64,000 bases of DNA, from the NCBI RefSeq assembly GCF_014650495.1, contig NZ_BMVB01000001.1, positions 166,003-230,002 on the forward strand, read 5' to 3'. The position numbers and the translations under genes were made by a program. Numbering within the stretch: the stretch's first letter is position 1; the number at the start of each line of letters is the position of its first letter. This DNA is from Streptomyces cinnamoneus (lineage in GTDB: Bacteria > Actinomycetota > Actinomycetes > Streptomycetales > Streptomycetaceae). Below are positions 24,789 through 34,594 of the stretch, in pieces. The notes beneath the pieces were generated by a model. The model saw only the letters and a program-made list of their open reading frames with translations, did no database searches and was not told the origin of the DNA.

Positions 24789-27502
24789 GCCGAGCCTCCG
24801 ATCAGGGTCAGGAACGCGTCCTCCAGCCGCCGGTGCGGGCCCACGCTCGCCACCGGCACCTCCAGCCGGACCAGTTCCACCAGCAGTTCCGGCGCGCTCG
24901 CGCCGTCCAGCCGCACCAGCAGCCCCTCGTCGGTGCGCACGGCCGAGGCCACCCCGGGCAGCGCGGCGACCTTGTCGGCCATCACCTCCGACACCCCGCC
25001 GGCGACGCCCACCAGCAGCGCGTCGCCGGAGCCCACGATCTCCGCCACCGGCCCGGCGCTGACCAGCCGTCCGCGGTCCATCACCACCAGGTGCGTGCAG
25101 GACTGCTCGACCTCGGCGAGGAGGTGGCTGGAGACGATGACGGTCCGGCCCGCCGCCGCGTAGCGGATCATCACCTCGCGCATCTCCCGGATCTGCGGCG
25201 GGTCGAGGCCGTTGGCCGGCTCGTCCAGGATCAGCAGGTCCGGAAGCCCCAGCATGGCCTGCGCGATCGCCAGCCGCTGCCGCATGCCCTGGGAGTACGT
25301 GCGCACGGCCCGGTCCAGTGCCGAGCCCAGCCCGGCGATCTCCAGGGCCTCGTCGAGGTGCGCGTCTGCGGCCGGGCGGCCCGTGGCCCGCCAGTACAGG
25401 TCCAGGTTGGCCCGCCCGGACAGGTGCGGCAGGAAGCCCGCGCCCTCCACGAACGCCCCGACCCGCGACAGCACGGGAGCGCCCGGTCGGATCGCGTGCC
25501 CGAACACGCGGATCCCGCCCGCGTCCGGCCGGATGAGGCCCATGAGCATCCGCAGCGTCGTGGTCTTGCCGGCGCCGTTGGGCCCGAGCAGCCCCAGCAC
25601 CTGCCCCCGCTCGACCCGGAACGACAGGTCCTGCACGGCGTAGGCGTCGGCGGACTTGGCGTACCGCTTGCTCAGGCCGGTGATCTGCAGCGGCACGTCG
25701 GCCAGGGCCGGGTCCGGCGCGGGCACGGCGGTGCGCCGCCGCCCCGTCAGCAGCACCACGGCCGCCACGATCACGGCACCGGCCGGCAACGCCCACGTCC
25801 ACCACGGCATTCCGGCCGAACCGGTCCGCACGTCGGGGGCGGTGGGCACGCTCAGCCCGCTGTCCGCCAGCGACACGGTGTACGTGGCGGGCTGCGCCGG
25901 GGAGGCGTAGCCGAGGTCGGTGGCGGCGAGCACCAGCCGCATGCGGTGTCCGGGCTCGAAGGTGTGGTCGATGGCGGGCAGCCGCACCTCGACGGTCCGG
26001 CCGGCCTTCGCGTCGGTGACGCGCACCGGGGCCACGAGCTGCCCCGGCAGCAGTTGTTGCCCGCCCGGGCCCACGTCGTAGACCTTGGCGAAGAGGACGG
26101 CCTCGCCCGAGTCCGAGGCGACCTTCACCCGGGCGGTCGGCGAGCCGGTGACGTGCACGCCCTCGGCGAGCGCGGCGGACTCGAAGCTCGCGTACTGGCC
26201 GGGGAAGTCCAGGGACACCCCGAGGCCGAGGCCCGACAGCTGGGAGACGGCGCCGACGCCGGGCACGGCGGACAGCGCCGGTGGTGCGGCGCCGGCCGGG
26301 TTGGCGAACGACTGTGCACCGCGGCCGAGCTCGACGGTGCGGGTCTCGTTGCGCAGGCCGGGGTAGCGGGCGCCGGTCGCGGTGCGCAGCCGCGCCCGGC
26401 CGTCGGTGGTGTCGATGCCCCCGGTGCGGCTGACGCGGAACGCGGGACCGGTGCCGGCCTGCTCGTCGCCCTTGAGGTAACGGTCGAACCACGCGCGCGT
26501 GCGTCGCTCGATGCGGTCCTCTTCGCTCGCGGTGCCGCTGTCGTGGCCTCCGGCGATCCAGTCGACGGCGGTGGGAGCGCCGTTGCGCCGGATGGCGTCG
26601 GCCGCCGCGTCGGACTGGTCGAGCGGGAAGAGGGAGTCGTTCTGCCCCTGGACGAGGAGCGTGGGGACCTTGATGCGGTCCGCGACGGCGGAGGGGCTGC
26701 GGCGCTCCAGCAGCTCCCGCGCGCCGGGGTCGGGCTTCCCGGCGACGGCCACGCGCTCGTACATCTCGCACAGGCTCTGCTCGAACCGGCCGCAGCCGGA
26801 GCCGGGGTCGCGGCCGGGCGCTGCGGGGCGGGCGGCCGGCTTGCCGTCGGTGCCCGTCGCGGTGGAGCCGGTGGTGAAGAAGATGCCGGCCCACAGCTTC
26901 TTGAAGACGTCGCCGGGGAAGAGCGAGTCGGCGAGGTTCCAGTAGGTGATCTGCGGGGCGATGGCGTCGACCCGCTTGTCGTGCCCGGCGGCCAGCAGCG
27001 CGACCGCACCGCCGTAGGAGCCGCCCGCGACGCCCACCCGGGGATCCCCGGCCGCGTCCAGGCGCACCTCGGGGCGCCCGGCGAGCCAGTCGATCAGCCG
27101 GGACACGTCGGCGACCTCGCGGTCGGGGTCGTTGAGCCCGATGCGGCCGGTGGACCGCCCAAAGCCGCGCGCCGACCAGGTCAGCACCGCGTAGCCGGAC
27201 CGGGCGAGTTCCTCGGCCTGCTCGCGCAGGTCGTCCTTGCTGCCCCCGAAGCCGTGTGCGAGCAGCACGGCCGGCCGGCGCTCCTGCGCCCGGCCGGAGG
27301 TGAAGAACGAGGTGTCGATGCGGACGGTGTCCGCGTCGCCCGGCGCCGCGGGCATGCGCATCGTGCGGTCCTCGCGGTGCACGGGAGGGTCGCCGCCGGT
27401 GGCCGAGGCCACGGTCCAGGTACCGGCACCGGCGAGCACGGCGACGGCGGCCGAGGCGGCGAGCAGCCGCCGCCCGCGCGGCCGGGGGAAACGCAGCTTC
27501 AT
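24785..27502 (-). CDS. Fusion of exported alpha/beta hydrolase and ABC transporter ATPase
   Basis: This 905-aa single reading frame has five parts. An N-terminal signal/anchor helix lies at about residues 11-33. A CocE/X-Pro dipeptidyl-peptidase-like alpha/beta hydrolase has LLAHGFGGSKDDL, nucleophile motif GGSYGG, and late acid/His in QGQNDSLF and AGGHDSG. A PepX C-terminal-like beta-domain follows (about 380-560), then a transmembrane helix (about 565-585). Last is a complete ABC ATPase with LGPNGAGKTT (Walker A), TYSQGMRQRLAIA (signature) and LLILDEPANGLDP (Walker B). The topology puts the hydrolase outside and the ATPase inside. Confidence 0.9.
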   Translation of the reverse strand: MKLRFPRPRGRRLLAASAAVAVLAGAGTWTVASATGGDPPVHREDRTMRMPAAPGDADTVRIDTSFFTSGRAQERRPAVLLAHGFGGSKDDLREQAEELARSGYAVLTWSARGFGRSTGRIGLNDPDREVADVSRLIDWLAGRPEVRLDAAGDPRVGVAGGSYGGAVALLAAGHDKRVDAIAPQITYWNLADSLFPGDVFKKLWAGIFFTTGSTATGTDGKPAARPAAPGRDPGSGCGRFEQSLCEMYERVAVAGKPDPGARELLERRSPSAVADRIKVPTLLVQGQNDSLFPLDQSDAAADAIRRNGAPTAVDWIAGGHDSGTASEEDRIERRTRAWFDRYLKGDEQAGTGPAFRVSRTGGIDTTDGRARLRTATGARYPGLRNETRTVELGRGAQSFANPAGAAPPALSAVPGVGAVSQLSGLGLGVSLDFPGQYASFESAALAEGVHVTGSPTARVKVASDSGEAVLFAKVYDVGPGGQQLLPGQLVAPVRVTDAKAGRTVEVRLPAIDHTFEPGHRMRLVLAATDLGYASPAQPATYTVSLADSGLSVPTAPDVRTGSAGMPWWTWALPAGAVIVAAVVLLTGRRRTAVPAPDPALADVPLQITGLSKRYAKSADAYAVQDLSFRVERGQVLGLLGPNGAGKTTTLRMLMGLIRPDAGGIRVFGHAIRPGAPVLSRVGAFVEGAGFLPHLSGRANLDLYWRATGRPAADAHLDEALEIAGLGSALDRAVRTYSQGMRQRLAIAQAMLGLPDLLILDEPANGLDPPQIREMREVMIRYAAAGRTVIVSSHLLAEVEQSCTHLVVMDRGRLVSAGPVAEIVGSGDALLVGVAGGVSEVMADKVAALPGVASAVRTDEGLLVRLDGASAPELLVELVRLEVPVASVGPHRRLEDAFLTLIGGSA

Positions 27503-27545
27503 GTTCGAATGCTAAGCGGAGCCGGTGTCCGGCTGGGCGCGGAGG

Positions 27546-28085
27546 CTAGACGTGCGCCATGTCCGCCAGCTTGGTGACGGTGTTCCAGTTGCGCGCGGTG
27601 GCCGCCGTGCCCAGACGCCGTTCGGTCAGCACCTTCGCCAGCTTGGAGTCCCGGATGCCCTCCGCGCAGTGCAGGTACACCTCGCGCTCGCCCAGCGCGA
27701 ACTCCTCGGGCGCGTAGGCCGCGGGGGCGAGGTCCGCGACGGTGGCCGGGTCGGCCGGACCGGCGAGGAAGATCACCAGGAACCGCGAGGGATCGACCGC
27801 CCGTCCGGCGAACGGATTGGCGTCAACGACACGGCGCATCTCACCCGCTTCGCGCACGAGGCAGGTCACGGAGAAACCCAGCTCCCGCTCGATGGCCCCT
27901 TCCAACGTGGCGGCCAGCGTCGCCTCGTCCGCCTCCGGGTGGGTGAACACCGCATTGCCGCTGTTGAGGTGGGTCCGGACGGCTTCGCCCCCCATGTCCG
28001 TCAGCATGCCGCGGAGAGCCTGCATGGGGACGCGCTTCTTGCCGCCCACGTTGATGCCGCGCAGGAGTGCCACGTACGTTGTCAC
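27546..28085 (-). CDS. DUF1697 family protein
   Basis: This 179-aa protein starts MTTYVALLRGINVGGKKRVPMQ, the DUF1697 hallmark, followed by THLNSGNAVFT and ending RNWNTVTKLADM. It is of normal full length. It is a common small cytosolic actinobacterial protein of unknown function. It is divergent from the secreted esterase gene, with about 47 bp between starts; the two probably share a promoter region. Confidence 0.9.
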   Translation of the reverse strand: MTTYVALLRGINVGGKKRVPMQALRGMLTDMGGEAVRTHLNSGNAVFTHPEADEATLAATLEGAIERELGFSVTCLVREAGEMRRVVDANPFAGRAVDPSRFLVIFLAGPADPATVADLAPAAYAPEEFALGEREVYLHCAEGIRDSKLAKVLTERRLGTAATARNWNTVTKLADMAHV

Positions 28086-28132
28086 ACCGTCACCCTAATA
28101 TGACGTGCATCACTGCCTTGAGGGGGAGTCGC

Positions 28133-29266
28133 ATGGTGCACATGACCTGCCGACGGGCACGCCGCGCGGGCCGGGCGCCGACCGGGCCGGTGAGGGCGGG
28201 ACGGGCCCTGCCGGCCGTGCTCGCTCTCCTGCTGTCGCTGCCCGCGGTGCAGCCAGCGGGCGCGGCCGCGGCCCGGGGGACCGCCGGTCCGCCGCGCGGG
28301 TCCGCCCACGTGGCACGGGAGGTCAAGGCCGGCGAGCGCATGCTCGACCTCGCCGTCTCCTCGCCCTCCACGGGCGCCCCCGTCACATGGGTGCGCCTCC
28401 TGCTGCCGAGGCACTGGTCCAAGGACACCCCCCGCACCTGGCCGGTGCTGTGGCTGCTGCACGGCGGCAACGGCAACCACAAGGACTGGACCGGCAACAC
28501 CCACGTCGAGGAGCTCACCGCCGGCCGCGACGTCATGGTCGTCATGCCGGAGACCAGCAACTGCAGCGGCTACAGCGACTGGTGGAACTACGGCAAGGGC
28601 GGCGCACCGGCCTGGGAGACCTACCTGCTCGACGAGGTCGGGCCCCTGCTGGAGAAGGGCTACCGGGCCGGCACGAGCCGGGCGGTCGCCGGGCTGTCCA
28701 TGGGCGGCCTGGGAGCCCTGAAGCTCACCGCCGCCCACCCGGGCACGTTCCGGGCCGCCGCCTCCTACAGCGGTGCCGTCAACCCGCTCTACGCCTCCCC
28801 CGACGGCGGCTTCAGCGGTCCCGACGCGGTCAAGGCCGGGGGCCTGTCCTGCCTGACGGACTGGAAGCGGCTCTGGGGCGAGCCCGGCTACCCCTTCGAC
28901 ACCACCGACCCGACCGACCTGCGCCAACAGCACATCTGGAAGCGCAACAGCCCCCTCCACCAGGCCGCAAGGCTCGCCCGTACCCCTCTCTACGTCTCCT
29001 ACGGCAACGGCAGTGCGAGCGGCACGGGCTGGAAGTGGGGCGACCCGCCGCCCTCCGCCGCCCGCTGCGTCAACCCTCCCGCGCACGGCCCGGAAGCGGT
29101 CGAGCGCACCGTCTACGGCATGAACGAACAGCTGCGCGCGCGGCTCGCGGAGCTGCGCATCCCGGCCACGGTGTGCGCCCACGAAGGCACGCACACCTGG
29201 CCGTACTGGGAGCGGGAGCTGGTGGCCTCGTTCCCGATGCTGATGGGGGCGCTGGGCGTGGCGTGA
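28133..29266 (+). CDS. Secreted esterase (antigen 85/esterase D-like)
   Basis: This 377-aa protein has a long Sec signal peptide (hydrophobic core about residues 24-46, AAA cleavage region). The alpha/beta hydrolase of the esterase/antigen 85 family follows: WPVLWLLHGGNGNHKDWTG, nucleophile GLSMGGLGALKLTAAHP, and a C-terminal His in CAHEGTHTWPYWERELVASFP. ATG 28133 follows GGGGGAG with 5-base spacing and gives a sensible signal peptide; upstream in-frame codons lack a site. It probably hydrolyses ester substrates outside the cell. It is convergent with the GH38 gene 15 bp away. Confidence 0.88.
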   Translation: MVHMTCRRARRAGRAPTGPVRAGRALPAVLALLLSLPAVQPAGAAAARGTAGPPRGSAHVAREVKAGERMLDLAVSSPSTGAPVTWVRLLLPRHWSKDTPRTWPVLWLLHGGNGNHKDWTGNTHVEELTAGRDVMVVMPETSNCSGYSDWWNYGKGGAPAWETYLLDEVGPLLEKGYRAGTSRAVAGLSMGGLGALKLTAAHPGTFRAAASYSGAVNPLYASPDGGFSGPDAVKAGGLSCLTDWKRLWGEPGYPFDTTDPTDLRQQHIWKRNSPLHQAARLARTPLYVSYGNGSASGTGWKWGDPPPSAARCVNPPAHGPEAVERTVYGMNEQLRARLAELRIPATVCAHEGTHTWPYWERELVASFPMLMGALGVA

Positions 29267-29281
29267 CGGACGGGCCCGGCC

Positions 29282-32200
29282 TCAGGCGCGCGTCAGCCGG
29301 AGGGTGACGATCTCGAACGGCCGCAGGGCGAGGGCCACGCTCCCGTCCTCGGCCGTCAGGGACCCGGTGGGTCGCTCCAGCAGATCGCACACGGACACCG
29401 CCCCCACGGCGAAGCCCGCGGCCAGCCGGGCACGGGCCCGCCCACCGCGCGACTCGTACAGACGGACGACGACGTCACCGCTGCCGTCGTCCGCCAGCTT
29501 CACCGCCGAGACCACGACCGCGTCGTCGTCGACGGACACCAGCGGCTCCACCCCAACCGAGCCGGACACCCGCCGCTCCGGCAGATTGATCCGGTACCCC
29601 TCGCGCACCGCGTCCCCCACCGATGCCCCCGGCACCAGCGCGTACCGGAAGCGGTGCACCCCCTGGTCCGTGCGCGGGTCGGGGAAGCGCGGGGCCCGCA
29701 GCAAGGACAGCCGCACGGTGGTGGTCGTCCCGCCGCCCTCCGCCCGCACCGCCCGCGTCACGTCGTAGCCGTACGTCGAGTCGTTGACCAGCGCCACGCC
29801 CCACCCCGGCTCCTCCAGGTGCACGAAACGGTGCGCGCACGCCTCGAACTTCGCGGCGTCCCAGCCGGTGTTGGTGTGGGCGGGACGGTACAGATGACCG
29901 AACTGGGTCTCCGCCGCCACCCGGTCGGTGTGCACGTCGAGCGCGAACGCGGCCTTGAGGAACTTCTCCGTCTCGCGCCAGTCCACCTCCGTCGCGACGT
30001 CCAGCCGCCGCTCGCCCGCCGGCAGCGCGATCCGCTGCTCGACCCGCGACGCCCCGAAGCGGCGCACCACCCGCACCGCCACCCCGCCGTCCACGGCCTC
30101 CAGCCGCTCCACGTCCGTCAGGTCGGTGACGGTGTTGCGGTAGAAGTGGTCCACGTCCCACGCGTCCCACATGGTGGGGAAGTCCTGGTGGAGCTGCAGC
30201 AGGTTGGCCGCACCGCCCGGCGCGACGGCCTCCCGTCCGCTCACGTGGTCGTACACCGACACGACGAGCCCGCGCCCGTCGATCCCGACCCGCAGCAGTC
30301 CGTTGTCGAGGACGTACCCGCCGCCCTCGCGCTCCGCCGTCCGCGGGGCCGCCCCCGCCGGTGTCCCGTCCGGCACCGCGCCGAGCGCCGGTACGCCACC
30401 GCGCCCGTGCGGCGCCGCGTTGAAGACGACCGTGCCCCCGTCCGGTCCGTTCCCGCCCGGGCCCGCCCCGGTGAGCGCCGCCAGCGCCTCGCCGATGACC
30501 GACTCCAGCTCGGCGGCCACCTCCGCGTACGTCTGCGCCGCCTCCCGGTGCACCCACGCGATCGACGTGCCCGGCAGGATGTCGTGGAACTGGTGCAGCA
30601 ACACCGTCTTCCACAGCCGGTCCAGCCGCTCGTACGGGTACGGGGCACCGGCCCGTACCGCCGCCGTCGCCGCCCACAGCTCCGCCTCGCGCAACAGGTG
30701 CTCCGACCGCCGGTTGCCCTGCTTGGTGCGGGCCTGGCTGGTCAGCGTCGCCCGGTGCAGCTCCAGGTACAGCTCGCCCGCCCACACGGGCGCATGGGCG
30801 TACTCCGCGTGCGCCTTCTCGAAGAACGCGGACGGCTTCTCGAAGACGACCCTCGCCGATCCCTCCAGGTCCGCCAGCCGCTTCGCCCGCGCCAGCATCT
30901 CGCGCGTCGTGCCCCCGCCGCCGTCGCCCCACCCCGTCGGCGCGAGCGAACGCGTGGCACCGCCCTTCTCCTGGAAGTTACGGACCGCGTGCGCCAGCTC
31001 CTGCCCCGACAGCTGCGCGTTGTAGGTGTCGATCGGCGGGAAGTGCGTGAAGACGCGGGTGCCGTCCAGCCCCTCCCACCAGAACGTGTGGTGCGGGAAC
31101 TTGTTGGTCCGGCTCCACGAGATCTTCTGCGTCAGGAACCACTTCGCCCCCGCCAGCCTCACCAGCTGCGGCAGCGCCGCCGAGTAGCCGAACGAATCCG
31201 GCAGCCACACCTCCTCCGTCTCGATCCCGAACTCCTCCAGGAAGAACCTCTTCCCGTGCACGAACTGCCGCGCCAGCGCCTCCGCCCCCGGCATGTTCGT
31301 GTCCGACTCCACCCACATGCCGCCCACCGGAACGAAACGCCCGTCGGCGACCGCCTTCTTCACCCGCGCGTACACCTCCGGCCGGTGCTCCTTGATCCAC
31401 GCGAACTGCTGTGCCTGTGACATCGCGTAGACGAACTCCGGTTCGTCCTCCAGCAGCGCGGTCATGTTCGACGTCGTGCGCGCCACCTTGCGGACCGTCT
31501 CGCGCAACGGCCACAGCCACGCCGAGTCGATGTGGGCGTGCCCCACCGCGCTGATCCGGTGCGCCGAAGCGTGCGCCGGTGCGGACAGCACGCCCGTCAG
31601 CTCGCCCCGCGCCCGGTCCGCCGTGCCGCCCACGTCCTGCAGGTCGAGGGCGTCCAGCGCCCGCTCGACGGCCCGCAGGACCTCCCAGCGGCGCGGCGAG
31701 TCCACCGACAGCTCGGTCATCAGCTGCTCCAGCACCTCCAGGTCCTGCACCAGCTCCCACACCGTCCGGTCGAAGACGGCCAGGTCCATGCGCACCAGCC
31801 GGTAGCGCGGGGTGGCGTCGGCCGTCTCCCGGTCACCGAGCTCGGTCGGCCGGAAGGGGTGGTAGTCGAGGATCACGGGGTTGGAGGCGGCCTCCACGTG
31901 CAGCAGCACCCGCTCGCCGCCCGCCACCTTCTCGCCGATGCGCACCCACTGGTTGCGCGGGTTGAGCCCCTTCACCGGTGAGCCGTCCGGGCGGTAGACC
32001 AGCCCCTCGCACTGGAACCCCGCCATGTTCTCGTCGAAGCCCAGGTCCAGCAGCGCCTCGACGGTGCGCCCGGCCCACTCCCGCGGCACCGTCCCCGACA
32101 CGGTGAACCAGCTGGTGCCCCAGGCCGGCCCCCACTGCGCGCCCACCGCGATGGGCGCGCCCTCGGCCGCGATGCCCTCCTCGACGGGCACGGGCTCGCC

Positions 32201-32317
32201 GGGCGCGTGCCAGACGGAGACGTCCAGGGGCACCGACTCGGGATACACGGCCGGGCGGATGCGCTCGTCCAGCACCCGCCTGAGACGGGCTTCGGTGATC
32301 GTGCGGTCGTTGTGCAT
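29282..32317 (-). CDS. GH38 alpha-mannosidase
   Basis: This 1011-aa enzyme is normal length for bacterial GH38. The catalytic domain has AVGHAHIDSAWLWPLRET (Zn ligands), GGMWVESDTNMPG, the nucleophile Asp in WLPDSFGYSAALPQL, and LLHQFHDILPGTSIAWVH. The C-terminal beta-rich domains complete the fold. No signal peptide is seen, so it acts in the cytosol and trims alpha-mannose from imported glycans. ATG 32317 has AAGGAGA 5 bases upstream. It is the last gene of the N-glycan operon behind the GH85 enzyme. Confidence 0.93.
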   Translation of the reverse strand: MHNDRTITEARLRRVLDERIRPAVYPESVPLDVSVWHAPGEPVPVEEGIAAEGAPIAVGAQWGPAWGTSWFTVSGTVPREWAGRTVEALLDLGFDENMAGFQCEGLVYRPDGSPVKGLNPRNQWVRIGEKVAGGERVLLHVEAASNPVILDYHPFRPTELGDRETADATPRYRLVRMDLAVFDRTVWELVQDLEVLEQLMTELSVDSPRRWEVLRAVERALDALDLQDVGGTADRARGELTGVLSAPAHASAHRISAVGHAHIDSAWLWPLRETVRKVARTTSNMTALLEDEPEFVYAMSQAQQFAWIKEHRPEVYARVKKAVADGRFVPVGGMWVESDTNMPGAEALARQFVHGKRFFLEEFGIETEEVWLPDSFGYSAALPQLVRLAGAKWFLTQKISWSRTNKFPHHTFWWEGLDGTRVFTHFPPIDTYNAQLSGQELAHAVRNFQEKGGATRSLAPTGWGDGGGGTTREMLARAKRLADLEGSARVVFEKPSAFFEKAHAEYAHAPVWAGELYLELHRATLTSQARTKQGNRRSEHLLREAELWAATAAVRAGAPYPYERLDRLWKTVLLHQFHDILPGTSIAWVHREAAQTYAEVAAELESVIGEALAALTGAGPGGNGPDGGTVVFNAAPHGRGGVPALGAVPDGTPAGAAPRTAEREGGGYVLDNGLLRVGIDGRGLVVSVYDHVSGREAVAPGGAANLLQLHQDFPTMWDAWDVDHFYRNTVTDLTDVERLEAVDGGVAVRVVRRFGASRVEQRIALPAGERRLDVATEVDWRETEKFLKAAFALDVHTDRVAAETQFGHLYRPAHTNTGWDAAKFEACAHRFVHLEEPGWGVALVNDSTYGYDVTRAVRAEGGGTTTTVRLSLLRAPRFPDPRTDQGVHRFRYALVPGASVGDAVREGYRINLPERRVSGSVGVEPLVSVDDDAVVVSAVKLADDGSGDVVVRLYESRGGRARARLAAGFAVGAVSVCDLLERPTGSLTAEDGSVALALRPFEIVTLRLTRA

Positions 32318-32354
32318 GCGTCTCCTTCGAAGGGATCCCCTCGCCCGGGCGGGG

Positions 32355-34385
32355 CTACCAGCGGAACGTGACGGAAGCGGGCGCCGACGCGGTGTACAGC
32401 TCGTCCACGGCACGCACGTCGATGCGGGTGGCCGCCTCGCCGCCCGCACGGCGCAGCGCCGGGACGTAGTAGGCATGCCCGCAGGTGCCGCCCAGAAAGC
32501 GGAATCCCCCGCCGGGCAGCGCCTGCCGCAGCTCGTAATGGCGTACGGGCCCGGCCGCGGCGCCCCACGCCAGCCGCAGCGCGGCGGAGCCGTCCGCCTG
32601 CGGCCGCGCTGCGGTCACGGACGCGGCGCCGGGCGGGCCGGGGACGGGCGGGACCGCGTCGCGCACCGCGAGCCGGCCCAGCCGCCAGCGGACCGTTCCC
32701 CCGTCCGCCGCGCCCAGCCGGACGCCCAGGGCGCGGACGGCCTGCCCGCGCCGCCCCCGCAGCAGGGCGCCGGGACGCAGCACGACCGTGGTCCAGTCGC
32801 CGCCGCCCGGCCGGAAGGCTCCCGCCGGCAGGTACACGAAGCGGTACGGGCGCTCCTCCAGGGCGACGGCCAGCTCGACGCGGACGCCCGGCGAGCCGGG
32901 GTCGGTGCGGTGCGTCAGCTCCACCACCGTCTCCTTCGACAACGGCAGCCGTGCCGCATACAGCTCGACCGTCGTGGGCCCGCCGAGCGCGCCCTCCACG
33001 AGCAGGCTGCTGCCCCCGTGCCAGGCGTCGGCGAAGTCGAAGCCCACCGCCGGCCGGGCCCCCGGGGTGTGGATCACCCAGCGGCGGCCGGGCAGCCGGT
33101 CCTGCAGGCCCAGGTGGTTCCATGCCGCCTCACCGGCCCGCCGGCCCCGCTCGTACCAGCCCGTCCCGTGACCGGTGTTGAAGGTCGTGGCGAAGGGCAG
33201 CGAGCTGAGCGTCGAACGGTCCGCGACGGACACGGCGGGCGCCCGCCACGGCCCGGCGCCGGGGCGGGCGGGGTCGAGGGACGGCCCGGACCAGAAGCGG
33301 TCGTCGCGCGCGTGGAAGGCGGCGGGCGCGCGCTCGGCCGCGGGCAGGCTCGTCCACGTCCACTCCGGACGGTAGAAGCCGAACGAGACGACGTGCGGCC
33401 GGCCGGCCGCCACGACCGCGTCCCAGTCGACGGGGGTGTCCCAGCCGCGCGCCTCGACGTCGACGCCCGCCCACAGCTCGTACGGGCTGCGCCCCGCGGC
33501 CCGCGCACGCTCCGCGGAGGCGGCCAGGCCCGGGCCGCTCCAGTTGAAGTTGAGGAACATGCCGTCGGAGGCACGGAAGAACGGGGCGTTGTGGTCGTTC
33601 AGCTCGTTCTGCCAGGCGACGTCGCCCGAGATCGCCATCGCGTCGTACCAGGTCACCCGCAGCCCGGCACCGTGCTCCCGCAGATGGGCGACGAAGTCCC
33701 GCATGTCCGCCCCGAGCCGGGCGTCGCCACCGCCGGTCTCGGCGTTGAGGAACCACCCGTCGAACCCGTACGCGCGGGCCACCCGCACCAGCTGCTCGGC
33801 CAGGGGGAATCCGCCCCGCGCGTCGCGCCGCACCAGGTCCCGGGTCCAGCGCAGCTGTCCGCCGTAGGCGACGGGCGGCAGGAAGACCGTGCCCAGCACC
33901 GGCACGCCGTTGCGGTGCGCGGCGTCCACGACGGGCGCGTTGGGCGCGAGGATCAGGCCCTCGCCGGCGGATCCGCCCCAGAAGACCAGCTCGTCGAGGT
34001 AGGCCCAGTGGGTGAGCGCGTAGAAGTCGGCGGTGGGGGAGCCCTGGGAGGGATTGCCGGACGTGGTCGCGAAGGCGGCGAGGGCGCAGATGCGGGCCTG
34101 CCCGGCGCGCGCGGTGCCGTTGGGCGGCGGGGGAGTGAAGCGCGGGGCGAGCGGAACGGTGGCTCTGTTGAAGGGCAGGTCGGGGTCGTCCTCGGGCCGC
34201 CACGTGCTGAGGCTGCGCCAGCGGATTCCGGGCCCGGGCGCACCGGTGGGGAGGCTGTCGGGGTACCAGTAGGAGGCGTACGGCTGGAGGCCGGCGGCCG
34301 GCGCGGCGTGCGCGCGGCCCGCCGGCGCGGCGGCGACGGCGGCGGCCGCACCTGCCGCGAGGGCCTGACGGCGCGAGATGTCCAA
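32355..34385 (-). CDS. GH85 endo-beta-N-acetylglucosaminidase, Tat-exported
   Basis: This 676-aa ENGase cleaves the chitobiose core of N-glycans. It has a Tat signal at the N terminus (ISRRQALAAGAAAAVAAAP). The GH85 domain carries PYASYWYPDSLP, LDELVFWGGSAGEGLILAPNAPVVDAAH, FDGWFLNAET (the paired Asn and Glu of the substrate-assisted mechanism), VTWYDAM and FLNFNW. A C-terminal beta-domain and a fibronectin-like end follow. TTG 34385 is chosen: AAGGAG sits 6 bases upstream, while the ATG at 34415 has no usable site. It acts outside the cell, releasing glycans for the ABC importer. Confidence 0.9.
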   Translation of the reverse strand: MDISRRQALAAGAAAAVAAAPAGRAHAAPAAGLQPYASYWYPDSLPTGAPGPGIRWRSLSTWRPEDDPDLPFNRATVPLAPRFTPPPPNGTARAGQARICALAAFATTSGNPSQGSPTADFYALTHWAYLDELVFWGGSAGEGLILAPNAPVVDAAHRNGVPVLGTVFLPPVAYGGQLRWTRDLVRRDARGGFPLAEQLVRVARAYGFDGWFLNAETGGGDARLGADMRDFVAHLREHGAGLRVTWYDAMAISGDVAWQNELNDHNAPFFRASDGMFLNFNWSGPGLAASAERARAAGRSPYELWAGVDVEARGWDTPVDWDAVVAAGRPHVVSFGFYRPEWTWTSLPAAERAPAAFHARDDRFWSGPSLDPARPGAGPWRAPAVSVADRSTLSSLPFATTFNTGHGTGWYERGRRAGEAAWNHLGLQDRLPGRRWVIHTPGARPAVGFDFADAWHGGSSLLVEGALGGPTTVELYAARLPLSKETVVELTHRTDPGSPGVRVELAVALEERPYRFVYLPAGAFRPGGGDWTTVVLRPGALLRGRRGQAVRALGVRLGAADGGTVRWRLGRLAVRDAVPPVPGPPGAASVTAARPQADGSAALRLAWGAAAGPVRHYELRQALPGGGFRFLGGTCGHAYYVPALRRAGGEAATRIDVRAVDELYTASAPASVTFRW

Positions 34386-34594
34386 GGTGGCTCCTTCGGT
34401 GACGGCGCTGCGCATCCTCCGGCTGCGGAAAGGGGACGGCCCGGGGGACGGCGGGGAAAGACCGGGGGACGGCGGGAAAGGCCGGGAGAAGGTCAGGGGG
34501 GACGGCCGAGGGGTCAGGGTGGCGGCCGGTGGAAGGTCCGGAGGGACGTCTGGGGGACGTCCGGAGGGGCGGCCGGAGGAAGGGCCGGGGGACG
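34386..34594. repeat. G-rich repetitive intercistronic spacer
   Basis: This 209-bp spacer between the GH5-like and GH85 genes is far longer than others in the operon. It contains CCGGGGGACGGCGGGGAAAG (34441-34460) followed almost directly by CCGGGGGACGGCGGGAAAGG (34462-34481). Many GGGGGA/GGACG words follow, and GGACGT and ACGTCC can pair around 34545-34563. The plus strand is purine-rich, so the message would be pyrimidine-rich. No gene is supported in it. Confidence 0.7.

Noticed and set aside
29654-31420. Long plus-strand open frame opposite the GH38 gene
   Set aside because: The GH38 reading has every catalytic motif and normal length. The opposite frame is Arg/Pro-rich with no domain and no ribosome site.
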